Shown: positions 53,265 to 63,800 of the stretch, one piece after another
Position numbering within the stretch: position 1 is the first letter of the stretch
Layout: every line of letters begins with the position of its first letter
NCBI GenBank assembly: GCA_002494885.1
Contig: DACV01000002.1
Location: 124,001 to 188,000, forward strand
DNA: 64,000 nt
Source of the DNA: Methanobacterium sp. UBA44
Lineage (GTDB): Archaea; Methanobacteriota; Methanobacteria; Methanobacteriales; Methanobacteriaceae
Direction of reading: 5' to 3'
Position numbers and translations under genes: made by a program
Notes under the pieces: generated by a model
What the model was told of the DNA's origin: nothing
The model's database searches: none
What the model saw: the letters and a program-made list of their open reading frames with translations, nothing else

Positions 53265-54614
53265 ATGAGCGTTGAAGTAATAGCAATAGGCGGATACGAA
53301 GAAGTAGGAAAAAATATGTCCGCTGTAAAGGTTGGAGATGATGTAATCATCTTTGACATGGGAATTCATCTTGATAGAATTCACATTCATGAAGATACAG
53401 ATATAGCGAGAATGCACAGTTTAGATTTAATCGAAAGAGGAGTTATTCCAGATGATACATTAATGAAGGAAGTAGATGGTAAGGTAAGGGCCATAGTATT
53501 TACCCATGGTCACCTTGATCACATAGGAGCAGTTGCAAAGCTTGCACATAGATATGAAGCACCCATTATAGCAACTCCTTATACATTAGCCCTTATAGAA
53601 CGAACTATTAAAGGAGAAAAGAAGTTTAATGTCACAAATCCACTTCAAGTCTTAAACCCTGGTGAAAAATGCCAGATATCTCCAGATATTACACTTGAAT
53701 TCATTAATATGACTCACAGTATTCCCCAGGCCACAATGGCAGCTTTACATACATCTGAAGGGATAATAGTATATGCAAATGACTTTAAATTTGATAATTA
53801 TCAGATGATTTCTCCACCGCCAGATTACAGCAGACTGAAAGAACTTGGCAGAAAAGGAGTTCTTGCATTAATAGTAGAAACTACAAGGGTTGGAGAGGAT
53901 GGAGAAGCCAAAACTCACTCTGAAAAGATTGCAAGGATTATGCTTAAGGATATAATGCTTGATCCCCTTGATGAGAAGAACGGAATGATTGTTACAACAT
54001 TTTCATCCCATATAGAGCGTATTCAGGCAATATGTAATATATCTGAACAAAGTGATCGTAACTTGCTTCTTCTTGGAAGGTCTATGGAAAGATATTGCGG
54101 TATGGCGGAAGCTATGGGAATTTTAAAGCTTCCTGCAACTGCAAGTATATATGGAAGCCCAAAAGCGGTTAATAGGGCACTTGCCCGGGCAGAAGAAAAT
54201 AGAGAAGATTATCTCCTGGTTACTACAGGGCATCAGGGAGAACCAGATGCACTTTTGCCTCGTATAGCAAGTGGAAGGACACAATTTAATGTAAGAAATG
54301 GTGATAACGTGGTGGTATCCGCACCTATCATTCCCAATCCTATGAACATAGCAAACAGAAATTTGCTGGAGAGAAGACTTAAATCAAGTGGTGCCAGAAT
54401 ATTTACCAATGCTCACGTTTCAGGTCATGCAGGACGTGAAGATCACAGGGATTTCTTGAGAATGTTAAACCCAATGCATATCATTCCTGCCCACGGAGAT
54501 CTGGAAATGCTTGCTGCATACACCGAACTTGCAGAAGAAGAAGGATATAAATTAGGAAATAATATTCATATACTTAGAAATGGACAGGCGCAGGTATTTA
54601 ATGGAGGAATTTGA
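53265..54614 (+). CDS. rnj: RNase J (archaeal beta-CASP ribonuclease)
   Basis: Metallo-beta-lactamase/beta-CASP ribonuclease of 449 residues with 5'-3' exonuclease activity in archaeal members. FTHGHLDHIGAVAKLAHRY near 76 is the zinc motif; TTFSSHIERIQAICNISEQ near 242 and the C-terminal THVSG-like NAHVSGHAGREDHRDFL and IIPAHGDLEMLAAY complete the site. ATG at 53265 has an AGGAGG SD. Its stop overlaps the prenyltransferase start, a link seen in related genomes. Confidence 0.94.
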   Translation: MSVEVIAIGGYEEVGKNMSAVKVGDDVIIFDMGIHLDRIHIHEDTDIARMHSLDLIERGVIPDDTLMKEVDGKVRAIVFTHGHLDHIGAVAKLAHRYEAPIIATPYTLALIERTIKGEKKFNVTNPLQVLNPGEKCQISPDITLEFINMTHSIPQATMAALHTSEGIIVYANDFKFDNYQMISPPPDYSRLKELGRKGVLALIVETTRVGEDGEAKTHSEKIARIMLKDIMLDPLDEKNGMIVTTFSSHIERIQAICNISEQSDRNLLLLGRSMERYCGMAEAMGILKLPATASIYGSPKAVNRALARAEENREDYLLVTTGHQGEPDALLPRIASGRTQFNVRNGDNVVVSAPIIPNPMNIANRNLLERRLKSSGARIFTNAHVSGHAGREDHRDFLRMLNPMHIIPAHGDLEMLAAYTELAEEEGYKLGNNIHILRNGQAQVFNGGI

Positions 54615-55600
54615 TGATGGTAATGGATATACTGAGTAAATACTCTGAAAGCATAGATAAAGAAATTGATGAATCATTAAGCACAATCGACCCCTCCATG
54701 CTTTGTGAAGCATCTGATCATCTAATTAAAGCTGGAGGGAAAAAAATCCGTCCATCACTTGTGATTTTAAGCTGTGAAGCTGTGGGAGGTAGTGGCAAAG
54801 ATACCTTAAAAACAGCCGCTTCTATGGAACTTATTCATACATTTTCCCTTATTCATGATGATATAATGGATAAAGATGAAATGAGAAGGGGAAAACCCTC
54901 AGTTCACATGATTTGGGGAGAGCCAATGGCTATTTTAGCAGGAGATACTCTTTTTTCAAAGGCATTTGAAACAGTTCTTAAAACAAATACTGATAATATC
55001 CCACCTAAAAGAGTTGTAGATGCACTTAAAGTTGTGGCAGACTCGTGTATTAAAATTTGTGAGGGTCAGGCCCTTGATATAAGCTTTGAAGGAAATTTAA
55101 ACGTTAAAGAAGACGAATACATAACAATGATCTACAAGAAGACGGCTGCACTTATTGCTGCTGCAACAAAAGCAGGAGCTATACTGGGTGGAGGAACTGA
55201 TGAACAGATAGAAGCTCTTGCAGAATATGGTCGTTTAGTGGGATTAGCTTTCCAGATTCAGGATGATTATCTGGATGTTGTAAGTGATGAGGAAGATATT
55301 GGAAAACCAGTTGGAAGTGACATAGTAGAAGGTAAAATGACTCTCATGGTTGTTCATGCACTTGCAAATGCATCAAAAGAGGATAAAGAAAAATTAATAT
55401 CCATATTGGAAGCTAACAATGAAGATCTGGTCCCTGATGCAATAGGAATTTTCAATAAATACGGTTCAATTGAATACACCAGAAATATTGCCCTGAACAA
55501 CGTTAAGGTTGCAAAAGAATTATTAGATATTTTAGAGGATTCTGAAGCGAAAGAATCTTTAAAACTAATCGCGGACTTTGTACTTGAGCGAACACATTGA
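54614..55600 (+). CDS. idsA: Isoprenyl diphosphate synthase (FPP/GGPP)
   Basis: Trans-prenyltransferase of about 328 residues making farnesyl and geranylgeranyl diphosphate for ether lipids. The two aspartate-rich motifs are LIHDDIMDKDEMRRGKPSVH near 80 and AFQIQDDYLDVVSDEEDIGK near 216; GGKKIRPSLVILSCEAVGG near 44 binds substrate. Start options are ATG 54614, 54617 or 54623 after GGAGG; the first overlaps the RNase J stop (TGATG). It completes the isoprenoid gene set here. Confidence 0.95.
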   Translation: MMVMDILSKYSESIDKEIDESLSTIDPSMLCEASDHLIKAGGKKIRPSLVILSCEAVGGSGKDTLKTAASMELIHTFSLIHDDIMDKDEMRRGKPSVHMIWGEPMAILAGDTLFSKAFETVLKTNTDNIPPKRVVDALKVVADSCIKICEGQALDISFEGNLNVKEDEYITMIYKKTAALIAAATKAGAILGGGTDEQIEALAEYGRLVGLAFQIQDDYLDVVSDEEDIGKPVGSDIVEGKMTLMVVHALANASKEDKEKLISILEANNEDLVPDAIGIFNKYGSIEYTRNIALNNVKVAKELLDILEDSEAKESLKLIADFVLERTH

Positions 55601-55635
55601 TTGTTTTATTTTTTATATATTTAAGCAGTGATTTT

Positions 55636-57309
55636 ATGGATAATCTAAAAGACCTTGTTTACAAATATGCCCTTCAAAATGCTGTTAAGCACAAAGGAAA
55701 AGCTCAAAATGGTGCTGTTATAGGAAGTATAATGAGTTCCCACCCTGAGTTCAGAAAAGAAGCTAAAGAAGTTTCAAAGACTGTAGGGGGAGTTGTAGCA
55801 AAAATTAACGCCTTAACTCATGAAGAACAGGTAAAAGAGCTTGAAAAATTGGGCAGCATGGTGGTGGAGGAAAAAAGGGTTCAACAAAAAGGCCTTTCTG
55901 ACCTTCCAGAAGTTCATGGGGACATAGTATTAAGATTTGCCCCTAATCCAAGCGGTCCACTGCATATTGGGCATGCAAGAGCCGCAATTTTAAACAATGA
56001 ATATGTAAAAAAGTATGGTGGCAAACTGATTTTACGTATAGAGGATACCGACCCAAGAAGGGTAGATCCTGATGCATATCAAATGATAGATGAAGATATG
56101 GAATGGATGGGTATTAAAATTGATCAGAAGGTTATACAAAGTGATAGACTCCATATTTACTATGAATACGCCGAAAAGCTCATTATACTTGGCGGAGCTT
56201 ACATGTGCACCTGTGAAGGGGGGGAATTTAAAAAATTAAAGGATCAATCAGAAGCATGTCCATGTAGAGATTTAAATGTGGAAGATAATCTTAAACGCTG
56301 GGAGAATATGGAAAATATGAGTGAAGGGGAAGCAGTACTTCGAGTAAAAACAGATATTGGACATAAAAATCCGGCAATAAGAGATTATGCAGCAATGAGA
56401 GTTGTGGATGCAGAACATCCCCGAACTGGTAAAAAATACAAAATTTATCCAATGATGAACTTTTCAGTAACTGTAGATGATCATTTACTTGGAGTAACCC
56501 ATGTACTGCGTGGAAAAGACCATCTGGCAAATAGTGAAAAGCAGAAATATATTTATGAATATTTCCGATGGGATGTCCCTGTTTTCATTCATTATGGGCG
56601 CCTTAAAATGGAAGATATAGCTTTAAGTACTTCTAAAGCTCGAGAAGGTATTAAAAAAGGTTTATATTCAGGATGGGACGATCCAAGACTTGGGACAATA
56701 AGAGCTATCGCTAAAAGAGGAATAAGGAAAGAAGCCCTTTATGAGCTTATGAATGAAATAGGGGTTAAAATTGCAGATTCAACCGTAAGCTGGAAGAAAA
56801 TATATGGATTAAATCGTTCAATATTAGAAAAAGCTGCAAACAGATATTTCTTTATATGGAATCCAGAAGAAGTTAAAATAGAAGATATTCCAGATTCTGT
56901 TAAAGGAATTATTGAAAGACCATTACATCCAGACTTTTTAGACCGTGGGTATCGTAAAATTCCTTTTAACGGTGAAGTTTGCCTTGTAAAAGAAGATATA
57001 AAGGAAAATAAAGTTTTAAGGCTTATGGATGCTGTTAACATGGTATTTAAAGGTCGGAAAGCCATTTTCCATAGTTTAAGCTTTGAAGAAGCAAAGGAAG
57101 CAGGTGCACAGATAATTCAGTGGATTCCTAAAGATGATAATTTGAAAGCTGAAGTGGTAATGCCTGATGCAAGTATTGTAGATGGTTTAGTTGAGCCTTT
57201 CTGCATAAATCTTAAAGTTGGAGATATTGTTCAGCTTGAAAGGTTTGGATTTGCACGATTAGATGAAATAAGGGATGATAAGCTAATATTTTATTTTGCA
57301 CATAAATAA
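55636..57309 (+). CDS. gltX: Glutamyl-tRNA synthetase (archaeal, likely non-discriminating)
   Basis: Class I synthetase of 557 residues. HIGH motif is PSGPLHIGHARAAILNNEY near 101 and the KMSKS equivalent is MEDIALSTSKAREG near 328; the C-terminal beta-barrel anticodon domain is of the GlnRS-like archaeal type. Archaea usually make Gln-tRNA by GatDE from Glu-tRNA(Gln), so relaxed tRNA choice is inferred. The ATG at 55636 after GTGATTTT fits the family; upstream residues to 55597 would be hydrophobic and untypical. Confidence 0.95.
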   Translation: MDNLKDLVYKYALQNAVKHKGKAQNGAVIGSIMSSHPEFRKEAKEVSKTVGGVVAKINALTHEEQVKELEKLGSMVVEEKRVQQKGLSDLPEVHGDIVLRFAPNPSGPLHIGHARAAILNNEYVKKYGGKLILRIEDTDPRRVDPDAYQMIDEDMEWMGIKIDQKVIQSDRLHIYYEYAEKLIILGGAYMCTCEGGEFKKLKDQSEACPCRDLNVEDNLKRWENMENMSEGEAVLRVKTDIGHKNPAIRDYAAMRVVDAEHPRTGKKYKIYPMMNFSVTVDDHLLGVTHVLRGKDHLANSEKQKYIYEYFRWDVPVFIHYGRLKMEDIALSTSKAREGIKKGLYSGWDDPRLGTIRAIAKRGIRKEALYELMNEIGVKIADSTVSWKKIYGLNRSILEKAANRYFFIWNPEEVKIEDIPDSVKGIIERPLHPDFLDRGYRKIPFNGEVCLVKEDIKENKVLRLMDAVNMVFKGRKAIFHSLSFEEAKEAGAQIIQWIPKDDNLKAEVVMPDASIVDGLVEPFCINLKVGDIVQLERFGFARLDEIRDDKLIFYFAHK

Positions 57310-57341
57310 ATATGGATATTTGAGTTAAAGGAGAATTTAAA

Positions 57342-58577
57342 ATGGCAGTACAGATTAATGAAAACTATTTATTGCTTAAAAGCAGTTACATATTTGCTGA
57401 AATTGCCCGAAGAGTAGAAAAATACCAGAATGAAAACCCTGATGCAAACGTTATTCGTATGGGGATTGGGGACGTCACAAAACCCCTGCCAAACGCTGTA
57501 GTTAAAGAATTCCATAAAGCAGTTGATGAAATGGGTCAGGACAGCACATTTAGAGGTTACGGACCAGAACAGGGTTATGAATTCTTAATTGAAGAGATAA
57601 TAAAAAATGATTATCTTTCAAGAGGTATTGAACTCGATAATGGTGAAGTATTCATAAGCGATGGAGCTAAGTGTGATACAGGGAATATTCAGGAAATTTT
57701 CGGTTTAGATAATATTATAGCAGTAACTGACCCTGTTTACCCGGTTTACGTTGAAAGTAATATAATGGCGGGCCGTGGAGGTAAAATGGGAGAAGATGGG
57801 AAATATGAAGGTTTAGTTTATCTTCCATGCACTGAAGAAAACAATTTTGTCCCTGAACTTCCTGAAACTCCTGTAGATTTAATATATTTATGTTTCCCAA
57901 ATAACCCTACAGGTACAGCACTTACCAAAGAACAGATGGCCAAATGGGTGAATTATGCACGAGAAAACAAGGCAATAATCCTTTTTGATGCTGCTTATGA
58001 ATCATATATACAGGAAGATAATATACCTCACAGTATTTATGAAATTGAAGGCGCTAAGGAAGTTGCAATAGAATTTAGAAGCTTTTCTAAAAATGCAGGA
58101 TTCACAGGAACTCGATGTGCCTATACAGTGGTACCTAAAGGGATTATGGGCTATGATAAAGATGGAAATCATTATCCTTTAAATCCGCTTTGGAATAGGA
58201 GACAGACCACAAAATTCAATGGCGTATCTTATCCAGTTCAGATGGCTGCTAAAGCTGTTTATTTTGAGGAAGGACAGAAAGAAATCAAAGAAAATATTGA
58301 TTATTATATGAAAAACGCGGCAATAATCAGGGATAGCATGAAAAAACTTGGTTTAAACGTTTATGGTGGAGTTAATTCGCCCTATATTTGGGTTAAAACT
58401 CCAAATAACATGGATTCATGGGAATTCTTTGATCTTCTTTTAAATGAAGTCAACGTGGTTGGAACACCAGGTGTTGGCTTCGGGCCAAGTGGAGAAGGTT
58501 ACTTTAGAATAACAGCCTTTAACACACTTGAAAACACCAAAAAAGCTATGGAAATGATATCTAAACTATCCTTCTAA
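57342..58577 (+). CDS. dapL: LL-diaminopimelate aminotransferase
   Basis: PLP enzyme of 411 residues converting tetrahydrodipicolinate directly to LL-diaminopimelate for lysine. NENYLLLKSSYIFAEIARRV at the start, VIRMGIGDVTKPLPNAVV near 39, the FCFPNNPTG-like LCFPNNPTGTALTKEQM near 185 and the PLP lysine in FRSFSKNAGFTGTRCAY near 249 match DapL. The homologous MTH52 has been characterised, from memory. A SD of AAAGGAG is present. It ends 103 bp before a broken M20 peptidase gene. Confidence 0.95.
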   Translation: MAVQINENYLLLKSSYIFAEIARRVEKYQNENPDANVIRMGIGDVTKPLPNAVVKEFHKAVDEMGQDSTFRGYGPEQGYEFLIEEIIKNDYLSRGIELDNGEVFISDGAKCDTGNIQEIFGLDNIIAVTDPVYPVYVESNIMAGRGGKMGEDGKYEGLVYLPCTEENNFVPELPETPVDLIYLCFPNNPTGTALTKEQMAKWVNYARENKAIILFDAAYESYIQEDNIPHSIYEIEGAKEVAIEFRSFSKNAGFTGTRCAYTVVPKGIMGYDKDGNHYPLNPLWNRRQTTKFNGVSYPVQMAAKAVYFEEGQKEIKENIDYYMKNAAIIRDSMKKLGLNVYGGVNSPYIWVKTPNNMDSWEFFDLLLNEVNVVGTPGVGFGPSGEGYFRITAFNTLENTKKAMEMISKLSF

Positions 58578-58679
58578 TTTTTTATTTTAAATTATTCTTA
58601 TTTGCAAAATTCCTTTTTTTTCTTAAATTTTATTAACTGTCTAATTCAGATTATATATTAATTTTTAGTGGGTGATCTG

Positions 58680-59025
58680 ATGCAGGAAGCACTGAAACAT
58701 GTTGATAAATTTGGATTTGATGATGTGGAAGTTAATTTCCTCTAGGGATATGAATCTGCTAACAGAGCTTCTTCTTTTGCAACTGAAATTATTGAAAAAG
58801 CTACAACTAAAACTTATGGCCTTGAATCCCTAGTTTACCAAATATCAGTTGGAAGTAGTCCGATTTATAATTTTATCAATAAATTGAGCATACCAGCAGC
58901 TTCAGTAGGTGTAGAATATTGGGGGATCCATTATACATGCTCCAAATGAGAATATAAAGATTGAAGACTTTAAATTAGGTATTAAAAATATAATAAACAT
59001 CATTGATGAGTTAAAGAAAATTTGA
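58680..59025 (+). pseudogene. M20-family peptidase/deacylase remnant
   Basis: C-terminal relic of an M20 metallopeptidase, the family of ArgE, DapE and carboxypeptidases. It reads EALKHVDKFGFDDVEVNF, meets a TAG at 58743-58745, continues ANRASSFATEIIEKATTKTY and SLVYQISVGSSPIYNFINKL to SVGVEYWG, then shifts frame near 58922 and ends HAPNENIKIEDFKLGIKNI with a TGA at 59023. The final block matches the M20 tail that holds a zinc-ligand His. The first ~300 residues are absent. A GTGGGTGATCTG sequence before the ATG is a relic or chance SD. Its position after dapL is notable because the bypassed DapE route uses an M20 enzyme. The rest of 58578-59240 is AT-rich and shows nothing else. Confidence 0.75.
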
Positions 59026-59240
59026 GTTATAATCAGAGCCTTTAATGGTTAATTTAATAGTTTATATTACTTATTTATCATTGAATCCTTTAAATATGTT
59101 TATCCAGGAAAAATCAGGTAAAAATATTAGATATTAGTTTCAAAATATTAAAGTGAAAATTCACATGGGCAACATAATGGAAAGATTTTTATTTAAGGCT
59201 TCCCAAAGTATGAGAGGCAAAGAAATATGGAGAACTAAAC

Positions 59241-60263
59241 ATGACATGTAGTATATTAGTCGGTGGCGGCTGGGGAGATGAAGGTAAAGGAAAATGTATC
59301 ACTTATCTCTGTTACAACGATAAACCTGATATTATAGCAAGAGCAGGTGTAGGTCCAAATGCAGGACATTCTGTTGAGTTTAAAGGTGATAAATATGGTT
59401 TAAGACTTACCCCTTCTGGATTTTTCCACAAAGACGCAAGATTACTTATAGGGGCAGGAGTTCTTGTAGATCCTGAAGTTTTTATGCATGAACTGGACTA
59501 TTTAAGTAAGTATGATGTAAGAGGTAGAACCTTTGCTGATTACAGATGTGCAATAATAGAACAAAAACATAAAGAAAGAGATCGGGCTTCAGATTACCTT
59601 GCAAAGAAAATAGGAAGTACAGGGACAGGATGTGGTCCTGCTAATGCAGATAGGGTAAATAGAACAGTGAAACGTGCTGAAGACTTTGAAGAATTGAAAA
59701 AATATTTAACTGATGTTCCTCGTGAGGTAAATGAAGCTTTAGATAATGAAAGAGACGTTTTTATCGAAGGATCACAGGGTTTCGGGCTTTCGCTCTACTA
59801 TGGTACATATCCATTTGTTACAAGCAAAGATACAACTGCAAGTACAGCTGCAGCAGATGTAGGTGTGGGGCCAACAAGAATAGATGACGTTATTGTTGTT
59901 TTCAAATCATACATAACTCGTGTCGGCGAAGGGCCATTTAAAACTGAAATTTCGCAGGAAGAGGCGGAAAAAAAAGGCCTTGAAGAATATGGGACAGTAA
60001 CCGGCCGTAGAAGAAGGGTTGGAGCCTTTGACATGGATCTTGCAAAGGAATCATGTATGATAAATGGTGCTACTCAAATTGCTTTAACATGCGTAGATAG
60101 GATATTCCCTCAATGTGAACGTGTAAAAGATTATTCAAAACTTTCAGCAGAAGTTAAAAGATTTATAGATGAAATTGAAGGAGAAACAGGTGTTCCTGTA
60201 ACTATAATTTCAACAGGGCCTGATCTTGAAGATACTATTGATTTAAGGAAGGAACTTCTCTAA
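59241..60263 (+). CDS. purA: Adenylosuccinate synthetase
   Basis: GTP-dependent enzyme joining IMP and aspartate in AMP synthesis. 340 residues, the short archaeal form (bacterial ones are about 430). VGGGWGDEGKGKCITYLC near 7 is the P-loop, GPNAGHSVEF near 38 carries the catalytic His, GSTGTGCGPANADRVNR near 125 binds IMP, and GRRRRVGAFDMDLAKESC near 254 is conserved. A TATA-like TTTTTATTTAAGG lies about 50 bp upstream; no clear SD is seen. Confidence 0.95.
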   Translation: MTCSILVGGGWGDEGKGKCITYLCYNDKPDIIARAGVGPNAGHSVEFKGDKYGLRLTPSGFFHKDARLLIGAGVLVDPEVFMHELDYLSKYDVRGRTFADYRCAIIEQKHKERDRASDYLAKKIGSTGTGCGPANADRVNRTVKRAEDFEELKKYLTDVPREVNEALDNERDVFIEGSQGFGLSLYYGTYPFVTSKDTTASTAAADVGVGPTRIDDVIVVFKSYITRVGEGPFKTEISQEEAEKKGLEEYGTVTGRRRRVGAFDMDLAKESCMINGATQIALTCVDRIFPQCERVKDYSKLSAEVKRFIDEIEGETGVPVTIISTGPDLEDTIDLRKELL

Positions 60264-60892
60264 ATCGGAGTTAAAGTCTTTATTTTTTCTTTGTATCTTC
60301 TAAATATTTTTTTTTATTAACTATTCTCATTTATTTAATTTCTTATTAATAAAAAATAGGGTATTTATTAGTTTTCAGGTCGCAATACTTATTAAAATCA
60401 GCAGTAAAAGTACATGTAATATAATATCTGCTGAAAAATATGCTATTATGGCTGACTCTATCCATTTTTCCAGTAAAGCCATCCAAATCTTATTAGAGAA
60501 AAGTTTGTATGAATAACCTAGTTACCATTTTAGTTCGTTATATGTAGCTATAACGAATCTAATTTTTAAATAGAACCAAACTTTTTTATTTAATTTATAA
60601 TTTAATGAACTGGAATTATTAAATTATCTGGCATATTTGCTCTTTTATAAATATTAAAATATAAATTAGATATTATTACGGATAAAATTTATCAAAATTG
60701 GCATGAATGAGCTATCTACCCTATATGAGACCATGAAAATTTAGACATTATTAATTATTTCATTAATATCATTTTTTAAATAAAAATTTTATTTTTTTAA
60801 GAGTATTTAAAAATTAATAACTATGAGTTATATAATTAATAATTAACTTTAAGTTACGGTTATTTTACATCCTAAAAATTAGGTGTATTTTA
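60264..60892. other. Non-coding gap, AT-rich
   Basis: These 629 bp show no intact gene or tRNA. One stretch at about 60431-60513 reads ISAEKYAIMADSIHFSSKAI and could be a scrap of a cation-efflux type protein, but it is too short to call. TATA-like runs occur near 60830-60845 upstream of the kinase gene. Confidence 0.5.
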
Positions 60893-63800
60893 ATGAAAAA
60901 AAATCAACAAGAGAATGATAGTGAATTCATGCCTCCAATATGTCTTTTAGCAGAAAGTTATTGTGATATATTTGAGAACATGCATGAAGGAGTTTCCATT
61001 TATAAAATGGTAAAAAATAATAATGGAAAAGTGATTGATTTAAAGATAAATTATTTTAATTCAAAATCTGTACTTAATGATGTTATTTCATTAAAGGATG
61101 CAATTGGAAAATCATTCAGTGAAATTTATGGTAAAAATATTGCTGCTCCCTATATACAGATGGCAAATGAAGTGATTAAAGATGAGGAAGGGAAAACTCT
61201 TGAACTATTTTTTGAACCTCTTAATAGATATTTATTAGTAACAGGCTTTTCTCCAGAGAAAGATTTGTATATATTGGTTGGAATGGACATTACAGAGAGA
61301 AGAAAATCTGAAAATGCTCTTAAAGAATCAGAAAATAAATATCGAACTATTTTTGAAAATACTGGAATCGCTTTTATAATAATGGAAGAAGATATGACAA
61401 TATCTTTAATGAATTCAGAAGCTGAAAAACTTATGGGTTATTCAAAAGAAGAAGTAGAATTGAAAATGAAATGGACAAAAGTTATATCTAGCAATTATCT
61501 GGATATAATGAAAGAATATCATCAAAAAAGGCGAAATGATGCAGAAAGTGTTCCAGAGAGATATGAATTTCAAGCTATTGACAAATATGGAAATATTAAA
61601 GATCTTCTTACAACTGTTTCAGTTATTCCTGGAACTAAAAAAAGCATAGGATCATTTTTAGACATCACTAAGCGTAAAAAGAACGAAATGGCTTTAAAAG
61701 GAAGGGAAGAAGAATTTAGAACCCTTATTGAACATTCTCCCGATGCTATAACCCGTTTTGATAAAAATCTACGCCACACTTTTATAAATCCTGCAGGAAC
61801 ACAGATGACAGGGTTAACAGAAGACGATTATATTGGTAAGACGCATACCGAGTTAGGAATGCCTGAAAAACTGGCTGAAGAGGTTGATAACCTTTTAAAA
61901 ATGGTATTTGAAACTGGAAAAACAAAAACATTTGAATTTGAGATACTTACGCCTGAAGGAATCAAATATTATTATTCTTATAATATCCCTGAATTTGATG
62001 AAGGAGGAAATGTAAAATCAGTTCTGGCAATTGCACATGATATAACAGAGCGTAAAATGATAGAAGAGGAGTTAATAAAGAGTGAAAAGAAATTTAGGGC
62101 CACCATCGAAGAATCCAATGATGGAATAATGTTAATCAATGAAAAATGGAAAATTATTGAATGGAATTATGCAATGGAGGAAATTACAGGAATTAAAAGG
62201 GAGAAGATCTTAGGTTCATTTTTCTGGGATTTTATGTTTAATGTGCTGATTGATGAACGAAAAACTCCTGAAATGCATAAAAAAATTAAATCATCTCTAA
62301 TTAAAAATTTAAGAAATAATACAGAACTTCAACCAAATCGTAGAGTAGAAATGGAAATGCAACGTCCTGATGGAGAAAGAATATTTATTGAAAGTACAAT
62401 CTATCCTATAAAAACAGAAAAAGGAACAATATATGGAAGTATAACTCGTGATATAACCGAAAATAAAAGATTAGAAGAAGAATTAAAAAATGCAAGGGAT
62501 AATCTTGAAAAACAGGTCCAGGAAAGGACAACTGAACTTGAAAACACTTATAAATCATTGAAGATGAGCGAACAAAAATTTAGGGAACTTTTTAATAAAG
62601 CGAATGATATGATAACACTTACTGGATTAGAAGAAAGTGGATTGCCCGGCAAATTCATTGAAATAAATGATGTTGCATCGGATAGGCTAGGTTATAGTAG
62701 AGAAGAGCTCATAAATATGTCTCCTAAAGATATAATAGTTCCAGAAAAGTTATCAGAGGTTTCAGAGATTGCAGCAAGACTCCAGGTGGATAAAAAGGCC
62801 ACATTTGAAACGATTCACTTAACTAAAGATGGAAGAAGAATACCTGTAGAAGTTAACAATCATATTTTTAAATTTGGTGAAAGAAATGTCATTCTTGCAA
62901 TCGTTCGTGATATTAGAGAACGTAAAGAAATGGAAGAAGCCTTAAAGGGAAGTGAAGAGAAGTTCAGAGAAATATTTAACAATGCTAACGATATGATTTC
63001 TTTAAATAAAATGAAGGAAACTGGCATGCCTGGAAAATTCATTGAAGTAAATGAAGTAGGAATTAGAAGATTAGGATACAGCAGGGAAGAATTACTTAAT
63101 ATGTCTCCTGTTGATATTGTTGCTCCTGAAAAAAGAAAAGAAATGCCAAAAAACGCTGCAGAACTCAAGAAAAAAGGATATGCTACTTTTGAAATAGATC
63201 ATATGACTAAAAATGGAACCAGAATACCTGTAGAAGTTAATAATCATCTTTTTGAGTTTGTGGGGGAAACAGTAGCTCTGGCTACTTCTCGTGATATTAG
63301 TGAGCGTAAAAAAGCTGAACTGGCTCTAAAGGAAAGTGAAGAACAATATAGGCAATTTTTTAAAGCATCACCAAATTTTACAGTACAGATCGGATTGGAT
63401 GGTGTAATCATTGATGCAAACATCGCGGCTCAAAAAAACCTTGATAAATCAAAAGAAGAATTAATTGGCACAAATTTTGTAGAATTGGACATGCTATTTG
63501 AAGAAGATGTGCCAGTACATGTAGCAAATTTTTCACGTTTACTGCAGGGAGAACTTGTGGAACACTATGAAACCAGAATAAAAGGTAAAAATGGTGAAGT
63601 TCGCTGGGGCGATACATATCCTTTATTATTAACAAAGGAAAATAAACCAAATGCTATTTTAGTAATTTCCCACGATGTCACCGATCGAAAGAGGGCTGAG
63701 GAACAATTGAAAGATACTATCAATGAATTAGAACGTTCAAATGAAGAATTAGAACAATTTGCATATATTACCAGTCATGATCTTCAAGAACCGCTTAGAA

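Noticed and set aside
58743..58745. In-frame TAG in the M20 remnant as pyrrolysine
   Set aside because: The frame also shifts downstream and the N-terminal half is missing, so decay explains it; no pyl genes are seen and the organism is not Methanosarcina-like.
60431..60513. Fragment resembling a cation-efflux (CDF) protein
   Set aside because: Under 30 residues of loose similarity with stops on both sides; not enough to call a pseudogene.
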